A stretch of 64,000 nt of DNA, taken from positions 62,001 to 126,000 of the forward strand of contig NZ_FZNY01000007.1 of the NCBI RefSeq assembly GCF_900188275.1. Reading direction: 5' to 3'. Shown one piece after another: positions 54,042 to 61,789 of the stretch. The translations under genes were made by a program, and so were the position numbers. How positions within the stretch are numbered: the stretch's first letter is position 1; each line of letters begins with the position of its first letter. The notes beneath the pieces are model-generated. The model was given only the letters and a program-made list of their open reading frames with translations. It searched no databases and had not been told where the DNA came from. The stretch is from Dokdonia pacifica. Its GTDB lineage: Bacteria > Bacteroidota > Bacteroidia > Flavobacteriales > Flavobacteriaceae.

Positions 54042-55151
54042 CTACCTTCCTGTAGTTTTATCAGCACCCTTCTCTTCTTTAGCTCTTAGCTTTCCCATAT
54101 TCTTCAAATGTTTAAAATGGGATTTCATCATCTCTAGCAATGATTTTTTATGATACGGGACATTAAACTCGCTAGTCGTTTTTTCAATGACTTCATTGAT
54201 TTGATTATAATTTGTATGGCAAATAGATGGAAATAAATGATGTGCCGCATGGCAATTTGAACCACCACTTAGAAAGCGAGCAAATTTATTATTAGGATTC
54301 CAGTCACAACTAGTTTTTAATTGATGTATCGCCCAAGATGATTGCAGCTCATCTGTAAGTGGCTGGTAATATTCTGCTTCATCAAAAAAATGTGTCCCTA
54401 CTAGCATTACCACAAATACCATTGATGTAAAAGCTGATGTACTAATATATGCAAGAACTATTAACTCTATTGAGAATTCTGAAAATAGGATTGGAACAAC
54501 AAGAACCAAACTGAAATATAAAATTTTAAATAAAAAATAGCGAACATATAACTGTGAACTAGCTATTCCTTTTCGCATCCATTCATATTCTTTAGAGAAT
54601 AGATATATCCAATCTCCTACAAATACAGAATGTAATAATGCCAACATATACACAAATGGAGCGTATATATGTTGATAGGCATGTTTTCTAGACCAAGGAT
54701 GTGATGGAGCTAATCTAAGAAAAGGGTTTTTGTCAATATCTATATCACTTCCTTCTACATTCGCATATAAATGATGAGAACGTATATGTCTTAACCCCCA
54801 TAATAACGGGTCAATACCTACAGTCAAAAAACTAAAAAAATGTAAGATCTGATTTGCTTGTTTATTCTTAAATGCAGTATTATGAGAAGCATCATGCCCC
54901 AAACTAAAACCAATAAGTAAGCCAGAAATTTGAAATACAAAATACAATACCCAAAAAGTAAGATAAGTATCAACCGATAACAAAAAGGCATAAGCCGTAT
55001 AAGATACTGTAATCCAAAAAAGACCTTTAAACCAAAAAGCGACTCCTCCATATTTTGAATACTCATTTTCTAATTTTTTATACACTCTTTTTCTGAGAGT
55101 CGTAAAAAACTCCTTTTCTTCCTCCGATGTTTTAAATTTTCTAAATTTCAT
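54042..55151 (-). CDS. Membrane fatty-acid desaturase (first of two)
   Basis: A 369-residue integral-membrane di-iron desaturase of the acyl-lipid/acyl-CoA type without a cytochrome b5 domain. The three His boxes are GHDASHN, RHIRSHH and HAAHHLFP, with hydrophobic segments (about 40-75 and 200-250) between. It likely introduces a double bond into membrane fatty acyl chains; position not predictable. It is a paralogue of the gene at 61786. It heads a run with a barrel and a lipoprotein. Confidence 0.92.
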   Translation of the reverse strand: MKFRKFKTSEEEKEFFTTLRKRVYKKLENEYSKYGGVAFWFKGLFWITVSYTAYAFLLSVDTYLTFWVLYFVFQISGLLIGFSLGHDASHNTAFKNKQANQILHFFSFLTVGIDPLLWGLRHIRSHHLYANVEGSDIDIDKNPFLRLAPSHPWSRKHAYQHIYAPFVYMLALLHSVFVGDWIYLFSKEYEWMRKGIASSQLYVRYFLFKILYFSLVLVVPILFSEFSIELIVLAYISTSAFTSMVFVVMLVGTHFFDEAEYYQPLTDELQSSWAIHQLKTSCDWNPNNKFARFLSGGSNCHAAHHLFPSICHTNYNQINEVIEKTTSEFNVPYHKKSLLEMMKSHFKHLKNMGKLRAKEEKGADKTTGR

Positions 55152-55271
55152 AAGTAAATAGTTAAAGTGATTCCCGTATTAAACAGTATTGTATTTGCGC
55201 TTAGGTAAGATGTATCACTACATGATTCATTTTAAACTCATAAGCATATAAACACATACCTATTTTGAATT

Positions 55272-55883
55272 TTATTCTATGCGTTTAAAATGATTTTGAT
55301 TGCGACGTACTGAGCTATTGAGGAACACGATTATCATAAAAGCTCCAGAATTTTGATTGGCTCCTTGAACAAATAAATCTCCATTAGGTAGGGTTGTTAA
55401 GCGAGTTCTTTTAAAATCAAATCGACCTGCTATATATGGAGCACCTATTAATTTTACATTTTTATATTTTAGGTGTACAAATCCGTCTTTTCTTAATTTA
55501 TATTTTATATCAAATTCATATAAAGATCTTGTAGCGGTATTAAACCTAATTTTCATTTTACGATCATCTATAACATCTATTTCAAAAGATTGTACAACCG
55601 TTGTATCTGCTAGTGAAGAGTGTTTACGTAAGTTAAGATGTAAATAATTATAGAATGATTCTCTAAAATCACCATACTCGCTCCGAACTACCTCATTAGC
55701 TTGAACAGCGTATGTCCCTTCAATTTCTTTTAGATTTGACGTATTTAATACATTGGGATTGATTGTCTCTTTAGAAAAAGAAGCACAACTTGATAATAAC
55801 ACAAGACCTGCACAACTTATCACAAACAGAAACCTGATGCTAGATATTTGGTAGAAAAAATAGTATAATCTTGAATATTCCAT
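55272..55883 (-). CDS. Lipoprotein of unknown function
   Basis: A 203-residue protein. The lipobox LLSSC is preceded by an unusually long N-terminus (residues 1-33), as only one ATG gives the signal. The mature chain is beta-rich: DDRKMKIRFNTATRSLYEFDIKYKLRKDGFVHLKYKNVKL and TLPNGDLFVQGANQNSGAFMIIVFL. It resembles the 52758 lipoprotein in its C-terminal 'NGDLxV' strand. It is 121 bp upstream of the desaturase on the same strand and divergent from the HTH gene. Confidence 0.68.
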   Translation of the reverse strand: MEYSRLYYFFYQISSIRFLFVISCAGLVLLSSCASFSKETINPNVLNTSNLKEIEGTYAVQANEVVRSEYGDFRESFYNYLHLNLRKHSSLADTTVVQSFEIDVIDDRKMKIRFNTATRSLYEFDIKYKLRKDGFVHLKYKNVKLIGAPYIAGRFDFKRTRLTTLPNGDLFVQGANQNSGAFMIIVFLNSSVRRNQNHFKRIE

Positions 55884-55998
55884 ATGATCGTTTTTATTTT
55901 CAATTCAAAATTATTGCGGTATTCACATATTTTTAAGTTCAAAATGCAAGATTTTGATTTAATTTTTGTGATTATCACAAAAATTGTATTTTACAACA

Positions 55999-56964
55999 AT
56001 GGAACAAGAATTATTTTTAAAAGAAATAAGACAGCTAATACCCACTAACACATCTCTTATAGATGCTGTTGCTGGAGCATTAGATATTAGCTATGATGCA
56101 GCTCATAGGAGGACAAATCTTAAAAGCAAGCTCTCGCTACAGGAGAGTATTCAACTTGCAAAACATTTTAAACTATCTTTAGACAAGCTATTTGTAAGCA
56201 AGCAAAGTAATTGGGTATCTGTAGAAAAAACCGCCCCTATACGTAATGAAAAAGAGCTTACGGCCTATTTTGAAAATTCATATGCAAACCTCATCCCATT
56301 ATTAGGTAAAAAAGGATGTAAACTTATCTACTCTGCAAAAGATATTCCTATTTTTTATGATTTAAAAAGCGATACTATGATGCGCTTTAAATTATATGTA
56401 TGGTTAAAATTACTAGACCTTGACTTTCATTCCGTGAGTTATACTGACTTCACTCCTAGTCTTGACATTCAAGAAATAGCAAAACGTCTAGGAGCGCTCT
56501 ATGAGGATTTACCTATTACAGAAATATGGGATCTTACAACTATTAATGGTACTTTAAAGCAAATCTACTTTTATTTTAAAGCCGGTCATCTTACAGAAAA
56601 AGATGCACTAATGGTCACAGCGAGTCTTAAAGAAACCATCACAACCATCTCTCAACGTGTCATTAAGGATAAAACCTATATGTTTTATTATAATGAGTTG
56701 TTATTAATGAATAATAATATTTACGCTCAAGTGGAAGATCAACAATCATTATATATTCCTTTCACATTACTTTCGTATTACCGCACATCTGATAGAATAA
56801 CCTGTGATCATGCAAAAACATATTTAGATAAGCAATTACAACATTCTAAGCTCTTGAATACGGCAGGAGAAAAGGAAAGGAACTCTTTTTTTAATAAAAT
56901 TCACAAAAAAATTCAAGCATTAGAACATCTTATAAATGCTTCAGAGACATTAGATTTTGAGTAA
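55999..56964 (+). CDS. HTH regulatory protein with large C-terminal helical domain
   Basis: A 321-residue protein from the ATG at 55999 (a TTG at 55984 would add five residues). The N-terminal 65 residues form a phage-repressor-like HTH (LIDAVAGALDISYDAAHRRTNLKSKLSLQESIQLAKHFKLSLDKLF). The rest is helical and unclassified, resembling the C-terminus of flavobacterial BetR-type regulators. It may control neighbouring lipoprotein or desaturase genes. A palindrome copy lies 15 bp after its stop. Confidence 0.8.
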   Translation: MEQELFLKEIRQLIPTNTSLIDAVAGALDISYDAAHRRTNLKSKLSLQESIQLAKHFKLSLDKLFVSKQSNWVSVEKTAPIRNEKELTAYFENSYANLIPLLGKKGCKLIYSAKDIPIFYDLKSDTMMRFKLYVWLKLLDLDFHSVSYTDFTPSLDIQEIAKRLGALYEDLPITEIWDLTTINGTLKQIYFYFKAGHLTEKDALMVTASLKETITTISQRVIKDKTYMFYYNELLLMNNNIYAQVEDQQSLYIPFTLLSYYRTSDRITCDHAKTYLDKQLQHSKLLNTAGEKERNSFFNKIHKKIQALEHLINASETLDFE

Positions 56965-56979
56965 AATATACCTGTATAC

Positions 56980-56993
56980 GCTTTCGCGAAAGC
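56980..56993. repeat. Dispersed palindrome GCTTTCGCGAAAGC, exact copy
   Basis: Between the HTH gene and the first ECF promoter; TATAC flanks it on the left. Confidence 0.95.
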
Positions 56994-57023
56994 AAAATTA
57001 TATACATTTAATACATGAGTGAC

Positions 57024-57051
57024 GCAACCTTTTTTTATTTAATAGACTATT
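57024..57051 (+). promoter_or_regulatory. Putative ECF-type promoter 1 (first sigma operon)
   Basis: GCAACC at 57024-57029, a 15-nt spacer, then GACTATT at 57045-57051, 38 bp before the sigma gene start. Two matching copies lie at 58441 and 59592. Confidence 0.65.
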
Positions 57052-57089
57052 AAGGTAAGTTTAATAGCTATAAACTGAATAACAAATCA

Positions 57090-57635
57090 TTGGAGAAAAC
57101 ACAACTTATTGCTGGATGCAAAAAAAATGATCTAGCAGCCCAGAAAATGTTATTTCTAAAGTATAAGGATCTTGTATACACAACATCCCTAAAATACTGT
57201 AGAAATGAAGCTGAGGCTGAAGATAATGTGCATGATGTTTTTATTGTCATTTTTGAAACGATCCATAAATATAAAAACAAAGGGTCTTTTGAAGGATGGA
57301 TAAGACGTATTGCAGTTCATAAAGCTGTAGATAAGTTTAGACAGAAAAAAACGACAGACTTACCCTATCAAATAGAAAGCGATACTAGGGAAGTGACTAT
57401 TGATAAAGAAAATATAGATATACCTGTTGATTTTATATTTAAAGCTATTCAAGAATTACCAGATAGGTATCGTCTTGTATTTAATCTATATCAACTAGAT
57501 GATTACTCTCATAAAGAGATTGCAAAAATGTTATCTATTTCTATAGGGACTTCAAAGTCTAATTTTCATCGTGCTAAACAAATTTTAAAAGATAAAATAC
57601 TAGCATTTTCTAGTACCAAAATATTGAATTTATAA
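57090..57635 (+). CDS. ECF RNA polymerase sigma factor (first)
   Basis: A 181-residue sigma-70 family ECF factor, starting with TTG (TTGGAG; no ATG gives a suitable N-terminus). Region 2 includes FLKYKDLVYTTSLKYCRNEAEAEDNVHDVFIVIFETIHKYKNKGSFEGWIRRIAVHKAVDKFR and region 4 LPDRYRLVFNLYQLDDYSHKEIAKMLSISIGTSKSNFHRAKQILKDKI. It is 3 bp upstream of its probable anti-sigma gene and follows a copy of the putative ECF promoter, suggesting autoregulation. Confidence 0.93.
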   Translation: MEKTQLIAGCKKNDLAAQKMLFLKYKDLVYTTSLKYCRNEAEAEDNVHDVFIVIFETIHKYKNKGSFEGWIRRIAVHKAVDKFRQKKTTDLPYQIESDTREVTIDKENIDIPVDFIFKAIQELPDRYRLVFNLYQLDDYSHKEIAKMLSISIGTSKSNFHRAKQILKDKILAFSSTKILNL

Positions 57636-57638
57636 CCT

Positions 57639-58367
57639 ATGAAACCACAAGAAGATATAGGAAGTTTAATTAAAACGAAACTTCAAGCAACGGAGAAAGT
57701 TTCTAATGAGGCTACTTGGGAGCGAATACAGCATTCTTTGGAAAAACGTAAACAAAAAAGAAGATTTGCCTTTTATATAAGATTAGGTTCTGCTGGTTTA
57801 TTAGTTTTAATAGGCGCTTTATTTTTAATCAATTACGTTAGTGACACCAATAAAAATACAACAACTTTTGATGAAGAAATCGGTATAGAAAATCCTGACA
57901 CAAAAAGTGTCTCTAAAGAAAAAAAGGCCGATTATAAAGTCTCAACAGAAATCACTACAGGCACAAATCTTGAAAATAAGGAAACCACAGAATTAAAATC
58001 TGACATCTCAAAACAGCAAGAAACATTATCCAATACAACTGTAAGTAAAACAGCTACAGAGGGTATTACTGAGACAAAAAAAGAGTCTACAAAAAATACT
58101 GAAATACAAACAAAACCAATAGCAATTGCAGAAACTAAAGAAGAAAAACCTGAAACAAATCATTCAAGAAAAGATGGATTAAATACAAAGGTTATAGATA
58201 CAATTTTAAATAGTAATGATGTTCCTGTTACTCAGACTACTCAAAAAGTATATTACTATTACAATAGTAAAAATGGGCAAGAAATAAGTAGTATGGATAA
58301 AGGCGTAATAGATTCGATTGTAAAAGCAAATCAAGTAAAACCAGATTCTCTTAAAACAAACAACTAA
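57639..58367 (+). CDS. Probable membrane anti-sigma factor (barrel-less)
   Basis: A 242-residue protein: a short cytosolic helix (IGSLIKTKLQATEKVSNEATWERIQHSLEKRKQKRRF), a single TM segment (LGSAGLLVLIGALFLINYV, about 49-67) and a long Thr/Lys/Glu-rich low-complexity tail. The N-terminus parallels that of the 60185 protein (DIGxLxxxxL, TWERI/LWDTI), but there is no barrel. It likely holds the first ECF factor at the inner membrane. No anti-sigma domain name is certain. A terminator follows at 58397. Confidence 0.72.
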   Translation: MKPQEDIGSLIKTKLQATEKVSNEATWERIQHSLEKRKQKRRFAFYIRLGSAGLLVLIGALFLINYVSDTNKNTTTFDEEIGIENPDTKSVSKEKKADYKVSTEITTGTNLENKETTELKSDISKQQETLSNTTVSKTATEGITETKKESTKNTEIQTKPIAIAETKEEKPETNHSRKDGLNTKVIDTILNSNDVPVTQTTQKVYYYYNSKNGQEISSMDKGVIDSIVKANQVKPDSLKTNN

Positions 58368-58396
58368 GTCCTACTAACAAGAAGAAAAAAATAAAC

Positions 58397-58430
58397 AAAG
58401 TAACTTTTCTAGTAAAGGTTACTTTTTTTT
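58397..58430 (+). terminator. Terminator after the first sigma/anti-sigma pair
   Basis: A 12-bp stem including one G-U pair, AAAGTAAC and GTTACTTT at the base, followed by T residues. Confidence 0.8.
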
Positions 58431-58440
58431 ATGAAACAAC

Positions 58441-58469
58441 GCAACCATTTGTTGTGATTGTAGTCTATT
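58441..58469 (+). promoter_or_regulatory. Putative ECF-type promoter 2 (lipoprotein gene)
   Basis: GCAACC at 58441-58446, a 16-nt spacer, then GTCTATT at 58463-58469, 94 bp before the lipoprotein ATG. It matches the other two copies including the adjacent ATTTGT and TAAG flanks. Confidence 0.65.
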
Positions 58470-58563
58470 AAGTATGGAGATATAACCATATTATGGTTAT
58501 CTTTAAATTTAGAAACAATTATAAATTATAAAGAAAACTAATCTAACTAAACAATCAATCAAT

Positions 58564-59532
58564 ATGAACGTTAAAAAATTACTCTTTACTGCCTTAACTG
58601 GGTGTATTATATTTTCCTGTGACAGTGATGATAAAGTAACAGATACTGTACAAGACAATGTAGAAACAGGAGCAGTACTTAGAACTATAGAAATTAGAGA
58701 AAATTCAATTCCTATAGGTATAGAAAATGGAGAAACTATTATTACTGGAACTGCTCAATTATCTATTACTCTTGAAGAACAAGATCAAGAAGAAGGAGCT
58801 TTACTAGAAAGTGTAGATGTATACACTACTTTTACAGATGGTTCTCCAGATACAGGAGATACCTCTATGGCTGTAACAGAAGAAGTATTTTTAGGTAATA
58901 TCCCTGTAGATTTATTTTCTGATGGACCATTTGGATTACCTAGACTTGATTTTACTATTGAAGCTACAGAATTAATTAGTGCAGTAAATCTTACCCCTAA
59001 TGCTCTTTTTGGAGGGGATACATTCACTACTAGATTTGCTTTAAATCTAAGTGATGGTCGTACATTCTCAACAAATAATGCAGGTGGAATCATTACTGCT
59101 GGTTTCTTTAACTCGCCATTTCAATATGTGACTCCAGTTGTTTGTAATCTAGATACGAATTCTTTTGTTGGAGATTATTTAATAGAAGAGCTTACTCCTT
59201 ATGTAGATGGACCTACGTTTGCAGATGGTTCTATAGTAGAAGTAACTGTAGGAAACACGGATACAGAACGTGTATTTTTCACTCCAAACTATCCAGATTA
59301 TTGTTCTACACCTAATGATTTTAATTTATTATTTGTTTGTGGAGAAATTATTATTCCTTTACAAGAAAGTAATTGTGCTTGTAGTTCTGGAGCAGATTAT
59401 TTTGGACCGACAGATACTCCTGAAAATTATAATGCAGATGATGATACTGAATTCCTTATCACATTTTTAAATGATGTGCAATCTGATTGTGCTACTCCTG
59501 AAATCACAACATATCGATTTACTAAACAGTAA
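58564..59532 (+). CDS. Lipoprotein, likely target of the ECF sigma factor(s)
   Basis: A 322-residue protein with a lipoprotein signal (IIFSC, Cys19). Residues about 35-200 match the paralogue at 52143 (ALLESVDVYTTFTDG, EVFLGN, FTTRFALNLSDGRTFSTNNAG). The C-terminal part adds a Cys-rich segment (NYPDYCSTPNDFNLLFVCGEII, SNCACSSG, QSDCATPE). I know no named domain. It lies between the two sigma operons and carries the same promoter-like motif. A strong terminator follows. Confidence 0.75.
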   Translation: MNVKKLLFTALTGCIIFSCDSDDKVTDTVQDNVETGAVLRTIEIRENSIPIGIENGETIITGTAQLSITLEEQDQEEGALLESVDVYTTFTDGSPDTGDTSMAVTEEVFLGNIPVDLFSDGPFGLPRLDFTIEATELISAVNLTPNALFGGDTFTTRFALNLSDGRTFSTNNAGGIITAGFFNSPFQYVTPVVCNLDTNSFVGDYLIEELTPYVDGPTFADGSIVEVTVGNTDTERVFFTPNYPDYCSTPNDFNLLFVCGEIIIPLQESNCACSSGADYFGPTDTPENYNADDDTEFLITFLNDVQSDCATPEITTYRFTKQ

Positions 59533-59541
59533 ATTATCAAT

Positions 59542-59583
59542 AATAAAAACGGGTATTTTAAAAAAAATACCCGTTTTTATTTT
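59542..59583 (+). terminator. Rho-independent terminator before the second sigma operon
   Basis: An 18-bp stem (AATAAAAACGGGTATTTT and complement), 4-nt loop, with T-rich 3' arm. Confidence 0.9.
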
Positions 59584-59591
59584 ATAATGAC

Positions 59592-59619
59592 GCAACCATT
59601 TGTCATTATTCAGTCTATT
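59592..59619 (+). promoter_or_regulatory. Putative ECF-type promoter 3 (second sigma operon)
   Basis: GCAACC at 59592-59597, a 15-nt spacer, then GTCTATT at 59613-59619. It overlaps an upstream ATG (59587), so translation should start downstream at 59638. Confidence 0.65.
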
Positions 59620-59637
59620 CTAAAACAAACCAAAGTA

Positions 59638-60192
59638 TTGGAGCTCGTCCAACTCATAGAAAAATGCAAAAAAAGTGATCGCAAATCACAGCAAGCCTTA
59701 TACAATATGTATAAGGACAGGCTTTTTGCACTTTGTTTAAAATATTGTAAGAATCGTGCAGAGGCAGAAGACAACCTTCAAGATTCTTTTATTAAAATAT
59801 TTCAAAGCATCAAGACCTATAATGGCAAAGGGTCTTTCGAAGGGTGGATGAAACGCATTACTATTAATAGAGCTATAGATCGTTATAAAAAAGAACCATT
59901 TATAGAACCTATAACAGATCAACATTTAAAAGAAGACACAACGGTAGATATTGATGAAGCTCCTATAAGTCTGCAACAAATGCTAGCACTTATACAAGAA
60001 CTTCCTAGTAGATATAGATTGGTATTTAACCTTTATGAACTAGACAATCATACGCATGTGGAGATAAGTGAAATCTTAGGAATTAGCGTAGGCACTTCAA
60101 AATCAAATTTGCACAGAGCCAAACTAATTTTAAAAGAAAAAATCACAGCGACACGTACAACCACCCAAAAAAACTCAATTGTAAATGGGTAA
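59638..60192 (+). CDS. ECF RNA polymerase sigma factor (second)
   Basis: A 184-residue ECF factor from the TTG at 59638, which begins TTGGAG like the first sigma gene; the ATG at 59587 would put the putative promoter inside the gene. Region 2: NMYKDRLFALCLKYCKNRAEAEDNLQDSFIKIFQSIKTYNGKGSFEGWMKRITINRAIDRYK. Region 4: LPSRYRLVFNLYELDNHTHVEISEILGISVGTSKSNLHRAKLILKEKI. The factor is highly similar to the first. Its 3' end overlaps the anti-sigma gene by 8 bp, so they are translationally coupled. Confidence 0.92.
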   Translation: MELVQLIEKCKKSDRKSQQALYNMYKDRLFALCLKYCKNRAEAEDNLQDSFIKIFQSIKTYNGKGSFEGWMKRITINRAIDRYKKEPFIEPITDQHLKEDTTVDIDEAPISLQQMLALIQELPSRYRLVFNLYELDNHTHVEISEILGISVGTSKSNLHRAKLILKEKITATRTTTQKNSIVNG

Positions 60193-61789
60193 TAGAAAAG
60201 ACATAGGCAAATTATTCAATGAGCAGTTCAAAGATTTTGAACAGGCACCTAGTGCAGACTTATGGGATACTATTGCTTCCGAACTAGATCAGAAAAGTGA
60301 TCGAAAAATAGCTCCATTTTGGTTATACTTTGGAGGTGTTTTAATTGTAGGAATGTTAACAGGTATATTATACTGGGCTCCTTGGGACACACTAACATCA
60401 CCAAAAACAAATGATCAACCTATAGTTAATGCTACTCAGGCTCCTATACCTGATGCTACAACGCCTACCTCATCATCGTCTTCTATAGAGAATACCACAA
60501 CTAATGCAGAACATACTTCTAATACGTCTTCAAGTAATATATCTTCAAAAACAACTTCAGATCAAAATATAACAGAAAATACAACAGTACAAACCGATAC
60601 TAATAATACATCTTTAACAACAAATACAGCTGGTGTTAGTACACCTCCTCAAAACACAAATTCAAATAACACGCAAATAGTAAGTACTGATAAAAATACT
60701 AGTCGCACCAATAATGCTACTTCAAATCAAACGGGTAGATACACTACTGCTCAAAACGATGAAAAAACGACATCGATTATAGAAGTGTTGCGTACTATGA
60801 AAAGTGCTTCTCAAGAAGCGCGAGAGAAAAAAGAACTTGAGGCAAAAACAGCATATCAAGCAAAAATTAAAGAAGAATTAGCCTTAGCAATAGCCGCACA
60901 AAAAGAGGATAATAAAATTGCAGCTCAAAAATGGCTAGATTCTTTACAAGCAATAGAAAAAGCTGAAAAAATAAAAAAAGCTGCTCTTGCTACTACTACT
61001 AAGGAAGAAGAAAAACCAATTAAGAAAAAAGTTCCAAAACTTCCTAAAACAGAAGAAGAGCGAGAAAAAGATCGTAAAGAATCTGTAAATTATAAATTTG
61101 CAGTATCACCATACACTAGTATATTAAGCTATGGATCTCTTACTAAAGGATCTTCTATAGACAATAGACTCGTAGATAATCCAAGAGATGCTATAGGAAC
61201 TATAGGATATGGGATAAGAGCAGATTATAGGCTTTCTGAAAGATCCAGTATTCGTTTCGGGATAGGTCTAGCCCCATTACAATACAGAACAGATGATTTT
61301 CAAGTACTTATTACAAATAATAATGTTAATATATTTCAACTTTCCGGGATTGATCCTCAAAACCTAGGACAAACAGGTGGCATTGAACCAAGTCCTGAAG
61401 CGTTAGCTTTTTTCAATTCTAATAATGTTGTTAGTATAGAACAAAACATATCGTATGTAGAAGTCCCTATTGATTATCAATATCGTTTTTTAAACAAAAG
61501 GGTTTCTATGAGTTTTAATTCGGGATTAAGTTTATTTGTATTAACAAACAATAGGGTATTTGCAACTGCAAATAGCGGAGAAAGTATTTTTATTGGTAGA
61601 GAAACTAGCCTGAAAGATTTAAGTTTAGCTCTAAATTTAGGTCTAGGGACTCAATACAATTTTTCTAAAAATTGGAGATTTGATGTAGAACCTGCTTTTA
61701 AATATCAACTTAATCCGTATACCGAAAACATAGGTAATTTTAAACCTTATTATTTTGGGTTGCAATTTGGCATTTCATACAAATTCTAG
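60185..61789 (+). CDS. Probable dual-membrane-spanning anti-sigma factor with outer-membrane barrel
   Basis: A 534-residue protein in five parts: a cytosolic helix resembling the first anti-sigma (about 1-40), a single TM (FWLYFGGVLIVGMLTGILY, about 42-62), a Ser/Thr/Asn linker (about 75-190), a charged helical/coiled-coil stretch (about 200-295) and an outer-membrane barrel (about 305-534, strands such as SIRFGIGLAPLQY, LALNLGLGTQYNF, ending YFGLQFGISYKF). It has no cleavable signal. This matches the dual-membrane-spanning anti-sigma (Dma) architecture described in Bacteroides, as I recall. It is coupled to the second ECF gene. Confidence 0.8.
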   Translation: MGNRKDIGKLFNEQFKDFEQAPSADLWDTIASELDQKSDRKIAPFWLYFGGVLIVGMLTGILYWAPWDTLTSPKTNDQPIVNATQAPIPDATTPTSSSSSIENTTTNAEHTSNTSSSNISSKTTSDQNITENTTVQTDTNNTSLTTNTAGVSTPPQNTNSNNTQIVSTDKNTSRTNNATSNQTGRYTTAQNDEKTTSIIEVLRTMKSASQEAREKKELEAKTAYQAKIKEELALAIAAQKEDNKIAAQKWLDSLQAIEKAEKIKKAALATTTKEEEKPIKKKVPKLPKTEEEREKDRKESVNYKFAVSPYTSILSYGSLTKGSSIDNRLVDNPRDAIGTIGYGIRADYRLSERSSIRFGIGLAPLQYRTDDFQVLITNNNVNIFQLSGIDPQNLGQTGGIEPSPEALAFFNSNNVVSIEQNISYVEVPIDYQYRFLNKRVSMSFNSGLSLFVLTNNRVFATANSGESIFIGRETSLKDLSLALNLGLGTQYNFSKNWRFDVEPAFKYQLNPYTENIGNFKPYYFGLQFGISYKF

